Source: Nipponacmea schrenckii
Lineage: Eukaryota > Mollusca > Gastropoda > Lottiidae
Assembly (NCBI GenBank): GCA_030562195.1
Contig: CM060200.1
Coordinates: 10,540,001 to 10,604,000, forward strand
Reading direction: 5' to 3'
DNA: 64,000 bases
The position numbers were made by a program, and so were the translations under genes. Below, piece after piece: positions 34,541 to 47,136 of this stretch. Within the stretch, counting starts at the first letter, position 1, and every line of letters begins with the position of its first letter. The notes under the pieces were generated by a model. It did no database searches. It saw nothing but the letters and a program-made list of their open reading frames with translations, and was not told where the DNA came from.

Positions 34541-37500
34541 GACCTTCTACTACCTCTGTCTATATTATTTGTCTATGCCTATTCTAGAATTTACTAATGC
34601 AGACCATTAATACATATTATACAATACAGCAATGTTACATTGACATGTGTCATAATTTTTAAAAGTACTTGAATATTTAACTGGTATTTTCCAAGTGACG
34701 ATGTGCAAAATATTTTACTTTAGTGTTAATTGATATCCATAATGACTTACGCATAATTATTGCATTATATAATTTGTCAAAAATTACAGTAACAGTGCTT
34801 TTGTGGGGCTTCTTTGTCATCTATATTAAATACTATTTCTTGATCATTAACGTTTTAACTCATTCACGCGATGCTATTCAGAAATGGGAGAGAACTCACA
34901 GATTATCAATATTAGTTATCGAATCATGTACATCGAACAAACACTACAAGATGACGAAGCTAAGAAACTTTTCCCTGCTTTTCCAACTCAAACCAATTCA
35001 AGGGTATCATCAATATTATAAAATTGTAAAGTGCTATAAACTTCTTGTTATTTTTTTACAATTATTTTTCCTTTTTTTAACAGGATTCTTTATGAATGTT
35101 GACCTAATGCAAAAAAAAATGTGAAGGCCAATATTTCAGCTCAATATGAGCTCTAACGTCGAATAAACCAAACTGTTCCATATCTTTTGACTTCACTTCA
35201 TGGAATTTATTTTACGAGTTATATATCAGATTGCTCATTGGTTGTACCCATACTTTCCTTTATTCAGGAGATCGAATGTAATTTACACAGTAAATCAAAA
35301 TGACAGCGTGTATTGAAAAGGTTAAGGACATACTTTGTCATACATGCTTACCATTGATGACTAGGGATTTTTAAGTCTGAAAGAGTATCATCGAAAAGTC
35401 AACATTTATATAGACATATTGAAAAGAATGGTGTTTGGAATTGGTCAAAGGATTCATATCTTGTCACTTTTCATTTTACCATCCAGACGGAAGATTCTAA
35501 TTTCCAATATAAACACTTCATCAATAACCTGACCTTTCCAACAAGACACTATTGAAATTTTGTCGACGTGGTTTAAAGTTTACCAACTTGCTTCAAGTGA
35601 TGTAAAAGAAAGTGTATTAAGGTCACTATGTATTAATTGTAGAAATATTTTCTGTGAACTAATTTTTCAATTAACATTTCTCCGTGCATATTATGCTCCT
35701 ACGTAAATATTGACAAAATGTTCCAATAACACAAATTTGTGGCTTTAAGCAAAAGAAGGAAAACTATCCAGCCGTTTTAGACCATCTCTATCAATCGCTC
35801 AATGAAGTATTTATTCCATCTTTGGCCAAAGGGAGAATCAATTCACCCCTTCTTCGAAATAGACGTTAGTCCGTCAGACCTCCTCATGAAATGAAGTAAC
35901 CTTAAGTAATAGGCCTTCTTTCAACGGCAGATATTCGTGATCATCTTTCTGGCGATGTAAGTTTTTTTTTTCTATTGTTTAAAAAATGGTGAATTGTGAT
36001 AAAAATTTGGAACAAAATAATAAAAAATGTATTTCTTGTAAAACACATTCTTTTAAATATAAGCCGTCATATTGTGCATTTTTGTCACATATCAATTAAT
36101 AGGTTAGACTCGACTTATCTATTTCTTACATTTTCAACTCGGGTGATAAAAAGAGCAAATATATTATACTTAATATAAACCTGGGAGGGTCTCTTTAATA
36201 TTCATTGAGTGTATTTATTGCTTTTACCCTGTTAATATCGTACAAAATCAATAATGTGTGTGTCGTATCACCTAATTTTCCAATAAATAAAAAGAAGGGG
36301 TGTCAAAAGGTCGGGCCGCTATTATTGAATTTATCTATACTAGTTCACATTTTACGACTGACTTGTCACAATATTGCTGAAGCTCAATTCTATTTACTAT
36401 TCCTCAGTCTTTTCAATCCATTAGAAAGATCTGTATATCATATCTTCACGATACGCTCAGTGATAATGATGATGAATCGGATTACCCCCGCATTGATCAA
36501 ACTGTTCATATGAGTATCGTTACTCATGGTTCGTCACTCAAAATTGTTGTGTTTGTTTACAATTTAACATAATCGCCACAGTATCATTTTTGTGAAGTGC
36601 TCATTTCTGACCCTGGCGCAATCAAGAATTTGGAGAAGCACCATGCACGCTTTAGGATAATTCATTACATTTTAACTTTTAGCCTAGGATATTATTCTCA
36701 AAAACATACTTAAGATGATTTAAGTATTTTAGTCATTTGATTGGTGAAGAGCAAAACTCGCTTTTAAATTTCGTTTTATAATCCAATCAAATAGCTACAT
36801 TTCTTAAATTTGGATTTTATTTTCTCTGTTCGTTGTCATTGTCATCTGGTGAAATTCTATCAATAGTTTTATACAGTTGAGGTGAACCAAAATAAATTTC
36901 TTTTAATTTCATTGCATCAAACAAGCGTAGCAAAATCCGATGAGCGTAGTGCATAATATATCCAGTTTCCACCACAGATCTGTCAGCAATCACATCTCTT
37001 CATACAAACCACTCCTCTGTATTATTAGGCTGGTGACTTCAAAAAAGAGTTTCCATACTAGTATTCGAAATTATAATTATATGTATTATTGACCTCCACC
37101 GTGTTGGACAAAGGATACAAAAAATTAAAGATTTAATTCAATCAGCATATTTTGGAACTGATAATCCAATTCATATAGCTTAATATGAAATGGTAAAATT
37201 GGACAGAAATAAGTGGAATGTAATGTTCAATGCGTTCTTGAAAACATTTGAGTGCAAGTCACAAAGAAAACTTCTTTCCCATTTCATTGACATATTATGA
37301 TACATGTATTCTGAACAATATTGCAAATCAATCACACTTAGTGTATTTGATCTTCTGAATTTCCACAGAAAAAAAATGGTGGATTGACATGAAGTTCAAT
37401 TAAGTCCCTTTAAATCTCCCTCGTTATTTTCCCACCCAGCGAAGCAGAAGATAATAGGCGATACCGACAGGCAAGCCGTTTGTGGTTTGACTTCGGAAAT

Positions 37501-40279
37501 GTGATTTTTCGCCTCATCGAATCTGTGGTAATCGAATAGTAAAGTGTAGCTATTTCAAGATGGTTTTGTTCTCCAGTTTAATGTTTGGAGTCAATGATCA
37601 CATGACGTAGATGATTTTCGGTTTAAGACTTCAAACGACAGAATTAGAAATCCCTTGCCATTGATTAAAAGGACTGTTCCAGATATCAAATTAATGTAAC
37701 AAGCAGTTACTGTGTCAACTCATCCTGAAGTAGCCAAATCATTGAAAATTGATGTTTTACAATCCGTGTATTATGTTTTACCTTCGCATCACCATAGATT
37801 CACTTGTGTCCAAGTCCGTCGTCTGCCCCGTGCTTAGTTTTCTACACACTCCAACTGGCTAGTATTTCTGCTTGTATCAACATGGCATAATCGTCAATAT
37901 ATTGATTCTTACAATATTTCACTGATGAAAGTATAGTTATTTAGAAAGCATATGAAGGCATAAATCAGAGCCAGCCATTAGAATTTACGATTGTCGGACA
38001 AAACAAAGCACATTTCCGAGTCTTGTCAAACCATTGACAGAGACTTCAGCAGAATTGTGTAGACTATTGGCAATGTTGAAAATTAACCCTAATTAGGCAG
38101 GACATGTCAATGGATAATAACTCTGCGTTTGTCAATTACATCTTATGCTGGACAGCCGTTTAACATTTCTTACAAAACCCACAAGCATTAAGTACCAAAT
38201 AGTATGGAAATTTACTTCAGATTAGATTCAAATTGTGCGTTTTGATTTCAGGTTCACAATCTTTCACAATAATCAAAAACTTACACTCGTTTTTGTACGT
38301 TTGTAGAAAATTAAACATCCATTGATGACTGTAGAAATAAATGCTTCACAGTCAAACTTGGTGGTAACTCTTTTCTCTCTCAATATTTATTGATATTGCC
38401 GATAAACATTGATATTTATATATATAAAGCATCAGATATATATTTCTAATATGTATACAATATGTGTTTATTGTGCTCTTCCGTTTTATTCAGGGTTGAT
38501 TGTAATGCATGAACGCTTTTTGGGTCATCTAAGTAGGAAAGAAAGGAAAAAAAACATACACGGATATGAATAAACCGTTCATTAATGTTCATTTATCAAA
38601 AACCTTTTAACAAATTATTGCATATTGCTATAAAGAATGGACATAGCCTTTCTCAAGAATATATGTTTTACGTAACAAACTGAAATACAGTAAAGGTATA
38701 TTTTTTGGATTATGCAATATGATGACAACGATGAAAAATTAAACCATATCTTGTCCTTAAGGTCAATTTTAATGCAATAGATTAGGATAATAGGATTAAT
38801 TTGAAAATAAAACTCAGTTTGTTGTATTTCTGGATTCGATAATCAAATAAAAAGGAGAGTATGATAATGTAAGGTCTGTTTGGAAAATAAATATAAGTAG
38901 GTTTATATTGTATGAAATGGGGGATATTTGGAGACTAATTATTATTAGAATATCTATCATCGATTAATAAAAATACTAAAAACAGATATATACGTTTTTT
39001 TAAAGTTAACTATTCAAGAAAAACACGTTCAATCACATCAGTTGTCGATTAACGAAATGTGCTTTAGATTTTTTTCTCAGTACATATATTTAAAACATAA
39101 ATTATCCTCACCAAGGTCATTGCTAATGACGTTCTTATTCGTTTACACACAATCATCCTATTTTTAAAAAATGAAAATGGCTATCTTAGATACAAAAAAG
39201 TAGTTGAACTTCGCCATATTTTTTATTACATAGCAAGTGAACACTGTTATGACTTTCAGTGTGCCAATCTATCTGGAGCCAGTTACACTCGAAGAAAACT
39301 TTTAGATTAAATCCACTCAACACCTTATGCTTTAAAGTTTGATATTAACAAAATAATTTCATGAAATGCAAACGTATCCTGAGAATTTCTATAAGTCTAA
39401 TACATTTTTCAAAATTTTGATATAGGACAAAAGGATATATAACTTGGTGATGTATGCAAGGATAATCATTGTATTAACAATGACATGAAACCAGACTACC
39501 TTAAAAATAGTGCAACTAATTTCCTCAGACTGTGATTAGTTTTATAACAATTATGTTCAAATATTATTAACTTAATTACCTTTAAATTATTTACAAAATA
39601 TACATTAAATTTCTACTCCTCACACAATGAGAATTATATTAATATTTACAATATCAATTATCGGAAAACATGTCTCTTCAAATAAGATAAGAAAAGGGTA
39701 TCACAAACACACTAACTTTATTGTTCAATCACTTATAGCCATTTCAATTCGTTGATTTGAAAAGAAAACTTGAATTTCAATATAAAGATTTAAGTAATGA
39801 ATTGTTTTAATAATTGTGAAATAGAATTAGCTTTTGCCTTGGCTTTCAGATGCGCAAACAGGATTTTCACTGGGTTCTAAAGAACAATTAACAGGGAATT
39901 TACAAAACTAAATTGACAATTTCTTAACTATATCAGATCAAAATTAAACAATTTTATCCGCATACTCGCTCTCTCATGGATTATAAACATTGTGCTAAAA
40001 TTGAGGTTATTTGAGCCAGAACGTATCGCTGACCAATGTAAATTGTCAAACAATCAGTCCAGCTGTTGAACTCCAATCCAATAAGTGTTGGTAGACGATA
40101 CACCCGGTAAGAATCGATTCTCCAGAGATGAATTAGCAAATAACACTTGTAACCTAAATCTATCGCCAATTAACACTTTATAACTAGGTTATGGCTGATC
40201 ACTAGTAATACATGCAACATCCTTCTTTGCCTACATGTAATCCTTGCCTTAACCACCAAGCACGAATTTATGAACCTTC
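34541..40279. other. Non-coding, nothing recognised
   Basis: A long stretch without supported genes. The largest open frame (34723-35124, 133 codons, plus) is rich in Ile, Leu, Tyr and Lys as expected from AT-rich DNA and has no motif or splice context. Frames at 35996-36513 and 39981-40169 are similar. The right end should hold sequence just past the 3' end of the receptor gene. Confidence 0.5.
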
Positions 40280-40285
40280 TTTATT
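40280..40285 (-). terminator. Candidate polyadenylation signal of receptor gene B
   Basis: AATAAA on the minus strand, about 172 bp beyond the TAG stop at 40457-40459. It is the first canonical hexamer I noticed downstream of the stop and would give a short 3' UTR of about 190-200 bases. Confidence 0.45.
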
Positions 40286-40456
40286 ATCTGGTGATAGTCC
40301 ACATAACCCTTATAGCTAACTTCTGTAGATTTGGGTTAAAAACCAAATAACACATGAAATGTGCCGAGGTTACCGTAATAATTCGTATTACCTTCTTCAT
40401 TGTAACGAGGTTATGTGGTCGCCGTTAACAAGACAAAGTATTTAACATGTAAATTA

Positions 40457-40630
40457 CTATGTGTTAAATTGTGCCATAATGTTTTCAATAATAGCGTCCT
40501 GGTCTACAAATTCAAGTATATGAGGAGCGTCCATCATTATTCCAACTGTGCCACCAAATGTTACTGTTAAAAAGATAACTAACATCAAACGATCTAGAAC
40601 TCGAGCCATATATTTCCAATCGTCTAAAAT
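40457..40630 (-). CDS. Receptor gene B, exon 6: M4 helix and C terminus
   Basis: The exon starts after TTTATTTCCAG and encodes ILDDWKYMARVLDRLMLVIF followed by LTVTFGGTVGIMMDAPHI, ending ...MAQFNT and TAG. DDWKYMARVLDRL is the amphipathic segment before the fourth membrane helix in nicotinic subunits, and the following hydrophobic run is M4. Both ends are clear: phase 0 acceptor and an in-frame stop. The extracellular tail after M4 is about 25 residues. In the 507-residue version these are residues 451-507. Confidence 0.93.
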   Translation of the reverse strand: MLDDWKYMARVLDRLMLVIFLTVTFGGTVGIMMDAPHILEFVDQDAIIENIMAQFNT

Positions 40631-41030
40631 CTGGAAATAAAAATTAATAAAGTAATTTCATTATATGATGTTATTTTACATGTTATGTTATAGATAGTTT
40701 AAGTGCTACAGACCATATCAACATATATGAATTATTCCATTAAATTCGTTGACTTGATATAAGATTTGATTTAATCGAAAGAGTCGACTGTGCCTACAGT
40801 TTACAAGGTTGTATTGTTTTTGGATTGATCGGGATGGCCTGGAAATGAAGTGAATATGGCGCAAAGTTACGAACTCTCACATGTCGACCGACATTAGAAC
40901 CAACAGCCACCATCTGTTCGATCTCATATGTTTACAAAATTACAGAATTACAAAAGACCGGGCTATTACAGAAGCCAACGCTTTGCTAAATGAACACATG
41001 AACAAAGTTTTATAAAAAAGAGATACCAAC

Positions 41031-42030
41031 CGTTTCATAATCTTCTTCTGTTCTTAAATGTTGGTAAATAAATCTCACAGCCTCTGTCGCCCTGAATAAT
41101 TCTGGCGTCATATTAATAACTTTGTTATCGTGTTCGTCACTATTGCCTTGCGTAGGTCTCTCCATAGAATTCAATTTTGTATTGAGTCTACAATGCGGAT
41201 GATGCATTTCAGTCAATTCCATGAGCTCTGAAGTTCTCATATTAAGATTGACACGTCTTGTTTCAGGAGTTGGCTGATACGACGGTGGAGGAGAGAAACT
41301 TTTTTTCTTCCATCGTTCGTCATGGTCAGGTCTCTTCATAAATAAAAATATTGGCATATATTTTAAAAACACAATGCGCACCCAATCTGGCATCCGATGA
41401 GTTCTCGGAGTTCTATAATTTCGATTTATAATCACCACAGTACTAAAAATAGCTATAATATTCATAATAAACGTAAATAATAAATATTTGGCTATAAGAG
41501 GAATTTTCAACGAAGGGGGTAAAATTTTGGAAATCAGGAGCAAGAACACAACTAAAGCAAGCAAAATGGATATACACAATGTGATTTTTTCACCTGCGTC
41601 TGCTGGAAGCGCAAATACACAAACACTCACAAATGATATTAATACGCATGGTATAATTAGGTTCACTGTGTAAAAGAGGGTTTTTCTGCGTAAGATAATT
41701 TTGAAAATTATCTGTTGTTCCAATTGCCCCGTTGAAGGATCTGTGACATTGACTATCTCTCCAGGACAATCGATAATGTCCCATGTACCACTTTTCAGGT
41801 AATCCGTGAAATCCAATTTATTATTTCCATTCTTAAACACGTAATTTAAAGAGTTCCCACGAAATGTCCACGATCCAAATTTCATGAGACATGTCTGCTG
41901 ATCAAATGGGAAATAAAGCACATCTATCGAGCAAGAACTTTGATAAATAGCTGGCGGTATCCAATTGACTTCTCCTGAATTATATATAACACAGTTAGAC
42001 TTATATGATACTTCGTAATGGCCGTCAGCA
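41031..42030 (-). CDS. Receptor gene B, exon 5: Cys-loop, M1-M3 and cytoplasmic loop
   Basis: A 1000-bp exon starting in ADGHYEVSYKSN (loop A region) after TTTTATTTTCAG. In the 507-residue version, C150 and C164 form the Cys-loop (CSIDVLYFPFDQQTC, 13 residues between). GSWTF at 169-173 holds the conserved loop B Trp. Loop C reads SGTWDIIDCPGE with a single Cys at 205, so the adjacent Cys pair of alpha subunits is absent. M1 is about 235-258. PADAGEKITL leads into M2 (266-285), whose GEK at the cytoplasmic end predicts a cation-selective pore. M3 is about 299-321. The cytoplasmic loop of about 130 residues includes SPPPSYQPTP and ends in RFIYQHLRTEEDYET. An N-glycosylation motif NVT lies at 211-213. 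The donor ACG|GTTGGT at 41031/41030 departs from consensus, but it alone gives the right phase. Confidence 0.93.
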
Positions 42031-43052
42031 CTGAAAATAAAATAATATTAATTGACTAATTCGAAGACAAATTCACATGCTACAAGTTATTACAGGTACG
42101 TTGTAAATCTATTTATTTCCTTCTGCATATTTCTTACACTCATATATATATTCATGGTCCTTAAAATTGTATATAGGATTTCTATATTATTTTTGTGTTT
42201 CACATATTTGTATCATCCGATTTCCCGTCAAAATTGCTTGTATATCATATTGTTATTGGAATTGCAATATCCACAGACATCTGACTAAATTTGTTCGGTG
42301 GAAAATTTCTTTAAAACTTAAAAAAAAGTAGCATAGCATGTTATTTTCAGAATGTAACATGCATGTCACAGACTTCAAATGAAAACTTTTAAGATAATAT
42401 AAATTTAATGTTTTCCTAATTTGTGTGATTCTTATACTAATGTAGTTCGTTTATAAAAAATAACTACGATTTTGTCACCAGCTGAATTCAAAATGGGGTT
42501 TACTTCTTTTGATCTGGTATACCGAAAGATATTTTAAGATATTCTATTATTGTAACAGAGATGTAACAATTTTGGATATCGAGAGATATTCTAATTATTT
42601 GGGATATATAGATATTTCAATTATTTCGGATATCGATAGATATACTTCGGGATAATCAAAGATATTCAAATAATTTGGGATATAGAGAGATATTCCACTA
42701 ATTCGAGATAAAGAGGGATATTCCAATAATTCGGGAAAACGAGAGGCATTCTAGTAATTTGGGATACCAAGAGATATTTAAATATTGTTGGGTACCAGAT
42801 ACATATAATGAAATATTGTGAGATATTGATGGTTACTCTCATCATATTAAAGAAACAAGACACAAGAGAGGTTTTGTAAATCTATATTTTCACGTTCAGA
42901 GTCAATACGAACATGTTTATTCTATGACTTTCGTCGTTCCAACCTTATATTTGCTCTATGAACTCTTAAACGAAATTTTTTAATGGCTTCAAGCCTTCCA
43001 TGCTAATGGTGTATGCAAGCTTGCTGAAAAATGCAAGAATAATAATACATAC
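42031..43052 (-). other. Receptor gene B intron 4
   Basis: Intron between exons 4 and 5, GTATGT...TTTTCAG, about 1.0 kb. It holds the 28-bp minisatellite listed separately and nothing else recognised. Confidence 0.85.
42517..42800 (-). repeat. Intronic minisatellite, unit about 28 bp
   Basis: Eight to ten diverged units of the form TTGGGATATAGAGAGATATTC plus CAATAAT, 26-29 bp each, for example near 42575, 42600, 42675, 42705 and 42760. It lies wholly within intron 4 of the receptor gene. Confidence 0.75.
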
Positions 43053-43162
43053 TTGTTAAATAATACTATATCTGGAGTCCAAACAGATTCCGGTCGAATT
43101 CTAAATACTTCTATATTGGAATAGTCAGCAGGGTCCCAAGCCAATTGATAATCATACCAATA
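43053..43162 (-). CDS. Receptor gene B, exon 4: strand region ending in loop A
   Basis: 110 bp, acceptor TTTGTTTCAG and donor AACAA|GTATGT. It encodes YWYDYQLAWDPADYSNIEVF followed by RIRPESVWTPDIVLFN, with the last codon split as AA plus T from exon 5 (Asn). The W.DY.L.W.P.DY and VWTPDIVLFNNADG sequences are hallmark extracellular-domain motifs of nicotinic subunits, including the loop A region of the ligand site. Residues 81-116 of the 507-residue version. Confidence 0.95.
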
Positions 43163-43590
43163 CTGAAACAAATACATGTACAACAATTAACATACTTTGA
43201 GATTACAGGCACAAAATATGTCCGTGATATGGAGAAACAATCGTAAAGCACACGAGCGCCTCCCAACACCAACTGTGATTTGAAGAGAGCCGTAAGATCA
43301 ATGTCAACCCTATAATAACTAGTACATAAGTATCTCGACATAACATAAGACTTATGCAATGTTTCGTTTCATGTGTTGGCAAGTTCCGACATGTCCGGTG
43401 GATAAATGAGCTGGAATTAGTGATAAGATCCAGCTATGTTGGGAATTGCACTGGTCTGACAGCTTGCCTACATTATGCGATCTAATGTATTATTAGAAAG
43501 TTTACACATGCCATCTTTCCTGCAATGGCACTTTCTATGCAGCCTACAAGACTTTATTTTAATCGACAAAATTTGACATAAATTACTTAC
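43163..43590 (-). other. Receptor gene B intron 3
   Basis: A 428-bp intron, donor ATA|GTAAGT, acceptor TTTGTTTCAG. No other feature seen. Short open frames overlapping it are extensions of exon reading frames. Confidence 0.85.
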
Positions 43591-43635
43591 TATTTGCAGC
43601 CACACATTCGTTTTCATTACTTGCTCCTTTTCGTT
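43591..43635 (-). CDS. Receptor gene B, exon 3: 15-residue strand exon
   Basis: Exactly 45 bp, phase 0 on both sides, acceptor TTTATTTCATTCAG and consensus donor GTAAGT. Encodes NEKEQVMKTNVWLQI. A 45-bp exon with this NExxQxMxTNVWLxx pattern is a conserved gene-structure feature of nicotinic receptor subunits (established knowledge), which strongly supports the gene model. Residues 66-80 of the 507-residue version. Confidence 0.95.
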
Positions 43636-44772
43636 CTGAATGAAATAAAAAAAACATATTCTAGAAATATAATTTGATTTCGGGGACATATAACTCAACA
43701 AATATACCCTTAACCTCAAAATGTTATAAAAATATCAAATTGTACCAAAGTTTACAATAAACATTCTTTAAGATTTTAAAAATGTTACACAGTCGAAATT
43801 CTCTTACACTTTTATTAGATTTCCTATCCACTATAATCCTGATTTAACCTTCAGTTTTCCAAGCGACGCTCACTGAATAAAAACATTGTCGACAATAAAA
43901 TTGAAAAGCAATATCTTTAACCGAATGAGTGACTGACTGTACATAGACGTACATTAACTTAATTGAATTCCTATTTTTATTAAATTTTCAGTTTGTTTTT
44001 ATGAACGCAATAGAATTCCAGATGTCGGTTTTCGGTTTGTAAAAAAATATATCCATTTGATAGAGATGACAGCCCTATTATAGTATATGAGCTATATTAT
44101 ATGAGCGTCAATATGGCAATGCGTCAATGTAACAATTAAGGAGCAATTTAATCCAAAACGTTAAAATTCTGCGAATGCTACAAAGTGCACAACACAAAAT
44201 TGAGGTTTATGTGGTTTATAGAAATATTAACTAAATTAGGAGCACACAACGCCAGTTTGTGTATAGAATCATCCAAGAGAGAGGTGACAACTGAATAGTT
44301 AAACATGGCAATCATGGCAAGGAGGCATCCATATTCTTCTATATCTTAGGCTTCCAAGTTCAAGGGACGTAACGATCTACTTCCTAGAAAGGGAGTTAAC
44401 TATATGTAGCCTTAATGCTACAGACAACCGAGACTATGCATATACAACACTAATATAAGGATTTGAAAGGAATTGTGTTTTTTTTTTCAGTAAATGCGGT
44501 AGGTATTTTCAACCCACCCGTTTAAAACATCTGATGATTTTATTTTACTTGACTGGTCGTATGATCTATAGATCTGCGGCACTTTCAAAAACAAATATAG
44601 CCGTTCACCCATTATTTCAGTCTTCTCTAATCTGGTTTATTAAATTAATTAACATTAACCGATTCCTTTTTTCTGAAAATCTGAATTTAATTAAGTTTTT
44701 TTTTTTTTTTTTTTTTTTTTTCACACGTGAACTGATTGGAAATTAAATAGAAATGGAAAAACTATATCTTAC
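43636..44772 (-). other. Receptor gene B intron 2
   Basis: About 1.1 kb, donor GTG|GTAAGA and acceptor ending TTTCATTCAG. It includes the 26-base T tract at 44696-44721. No other feature recognised. Confidence 0.85.
44696..44721 (+). repeat. 26-base T homopolymer
   Basis: Uninterrupted T run (A run on the sense strand of the receptor gene) about 50 bp past the exon 2 donor. It could be the tail of an old retroposed sequence or a plain homopolymer. No element body is seen next to it. Confidence 0.9.
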
Positions 44773-44906
44773 CACATTGATAATTTGACTCAGTGCCAAA
44801 GAAAAGTTGACAAGCAACGATTGAGACACGTTTTCTACGGGGCGGATTAGTGGATTATAACCAGTTTTCTCTAGGAGATCATATACTAATCGTCCTTCAT
44901 CTCTAC
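44773..44906 (-). CDS. Receptor gene B, exon 2: N-terminal helix of the mature subunit
   Basis: 134 bp, acceptor TTTTATTTTGTAG with exon start GTAGAG, donor GTG|GTAAGA. A first exon ending in a single G completes a Gly codon (G+GT). The product GRDEGRLVYDLLEKTGYNPL then IRPVENVSQSLLVNFSLALS and QIINV is the N-terminal helix and first strand of a nicotinic subunit (RLxxDLL, YNPLIRPV). Two N-glycosylation motifs (NVS, NFS) are present. An in-frame Met just upstream in the intron is not a plausible start, since it lies before the acceptor. Confidence 0.93.
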
Positions 44907-47136
44907 CTACAAAATAAAAATACACCAAAATTTTGAAAGACTAATCTGTTAAAATATATAAGGCTATTTCTAAATGCGGCGTTGGGTCAATAATACTCTC
45001 TTAACATTAGTTTATTATTTTCTATAAACTTATATATATACATATATATGATGTGAGTAAGAGAATTAAGATAACAATTTTCATTGGAAAACAGGACGCT
45101 AGCCTATTTCACCACAGAGGAAGGCAAAATTCCATTTTAGACAATAATGTTATCGCAATCGGCCGATGCACAATTCCATACCCACGAGGTCAAGAAGAAA
45201 GACATGAAACATCAGTTACTTTGATAACATGATAAAACCAGGACTGAGAGTATGGACATAAAACAAAAAACATTACATTGATGTGCTATAGGGCAAGGCC
45301 TGTACAAAAATGATTCATAAAAATATGATGGTAAGTCAGTGTATGGAACGTGTTCGGCCAACTGAACTTTCAATTGAAGGCCATAACTAAAATAGACCAA
45401 ATAAGGATCGTAATTGGTCCACAAATATCTAAGGGTGACGTCACATCTGTATTAAAATGGCATATTCTTGCTTTTATATGTTCTGTTATTGTGCTGGTGC
45501 ATCGTAATACATTTCATATTATAAGCACGAGACATAAAAAGACGACAACTATTATGGATATTATTATAGATAGTATACTTATTACTTTCAATATTTTAAT
45601 GTGGTTATCATGCAGTATCAGTGTAACTCATTATATTCCTGATGACGGTGTGAGAACCATATCAACTGTTACTTTGTCGACAACTCTTCTAACCCTCTCA
45701 CCGAGCGCCCTTTTACGACCACATGAATATTAACTAATTGGGTGATTAGAATGATGGGCTTGAATGAAAACTATAAAGTGATCAATGTATTGAATATCTC
45801 TATTGTCTTAGGGGTGTAAGAAAAGGATGGAAACCACTTGGTGTAGGTTAACGATTGATTATTATCTACATTTACTGTTACTAGTGACTTACAAACACCG
45901 ATAAAAACATTCTATGGTGAAAGAATATTTAACCGACTTCGTTAGTACTTGCATTTGTTTTGTGTTATAAATAGATCTCGATTTAAAGATTTAGTAAGAA
46001 CAAGAATATTGATAAAACATCTGTTTCAAGTGGTTATAATTGGTTTTCGTACAACTAATACGATTTACAGGTCATTTTTTTAGACGTTTCGTCAATATCG
46101 TCTAGTGCAATTGTTAAAAAAAAAACTGTCTTTGCACACGTTATGTTCTGCCAACGTCTCTGTAAGAGTATATCGTGTTTTATCTCAATGTAGTTACTAT
46201 TTACTGACTGGCATTACAATAACAAACCACATTCAATTATACCGTTATAAACTGTTCTATATTTAAGCAAAGAACAACATCTTTTCAAAACAAGTCAGAT
46301 GCGGCCAAAAAATGAAAGTCAACTTTATTGATGTTGGTAAGGAAGAACTATGTAATCAGACAATTCAAACATATTATTGCAAGGAAATGATTCGTCTTGC
46401 GTTTGGTAATGTTACAGATGGTTAATATATAAATGCATTAATATACGTAATTATAGGATAACTTCTATCTGCTTTAATTTGAATGTGAAAGAGCGTATCA
46501 AACCATTTCACAAAATAAAAATATACTAAGATCATATCAAGGTATCTCTTATAACTTCAAATGACTTATCATCATTAATATACACTTATCACCATTTTAT
46601 CTCGATGGATACGCTAGAATTCCGACAAGGACATGTCTGAAATCGACTGATGAACCTTTCTTTAATCTTAGATGGCCGAGAAATGTTATTGGTCTAAATT
46701 AAAGATAATCGTATAACATAACTCTTATCATTTAACAGCCGCCATACCACCTTCCTTCTACACTCTCTAAGAATTAAAGAATAATAAAGAATCGAATTAC
46801 AAGATTAGTCAGTAGCAGTAAAGAAGCCAAGTAATAAATCAAGAAAATTCCACTTAAAACGTCCAATTGGTACTAATTAATTGTAGTAAGTAACCACACG
46901 TGACATTGTTCGGTACGATAAGTATTTCATTAGTAGCCTTTTTCTTACAAACACATTCCAGATAAAATTACAGTCAACTGTCCAGCTTGATTGAGAGGTA
47001 AAAGATGTTGATATTAGTTGAAATAACACACTTTAAAGTTGTGTATTTGCTAGGGGTTCAAGGATATCTTTCATAATTTACTTTACAGCGTTTATTATTG
47101 TGTGTTCTTGCACATACTTGGTCTTATATAAGCAAG
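44907..47136 (-). other. Intron 1, proximal part, nothing firm
   Basis: Intronic if the first exons at 56-60 kb are right. A perfect CRE-type palindrome TGACGTCA lies at about 45436-45443. The 127-codon plus-strand open frame at 45350-45733 has scattered hydrophobic stretches but no recognised domain, and I treat it as chance. Confidence 0.5.

Noticed and set aside
34723..35124. 133-codon plus-strand open frame
   Set aside because: Composition is Ile/Leu/Tyr/Lys-rich as expected of AT-rich DNA. No motif, signal peptide, splice or polyadenylation context was convincing.
45350..45733. 127-codon plus-strand open frame with hydrophobic stretches
   Set aside because: It lies in receptor intron 1 on the opposite strand and has no recognisable domain. 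Hydrophobic stretches arise readily from T-rich DNA.
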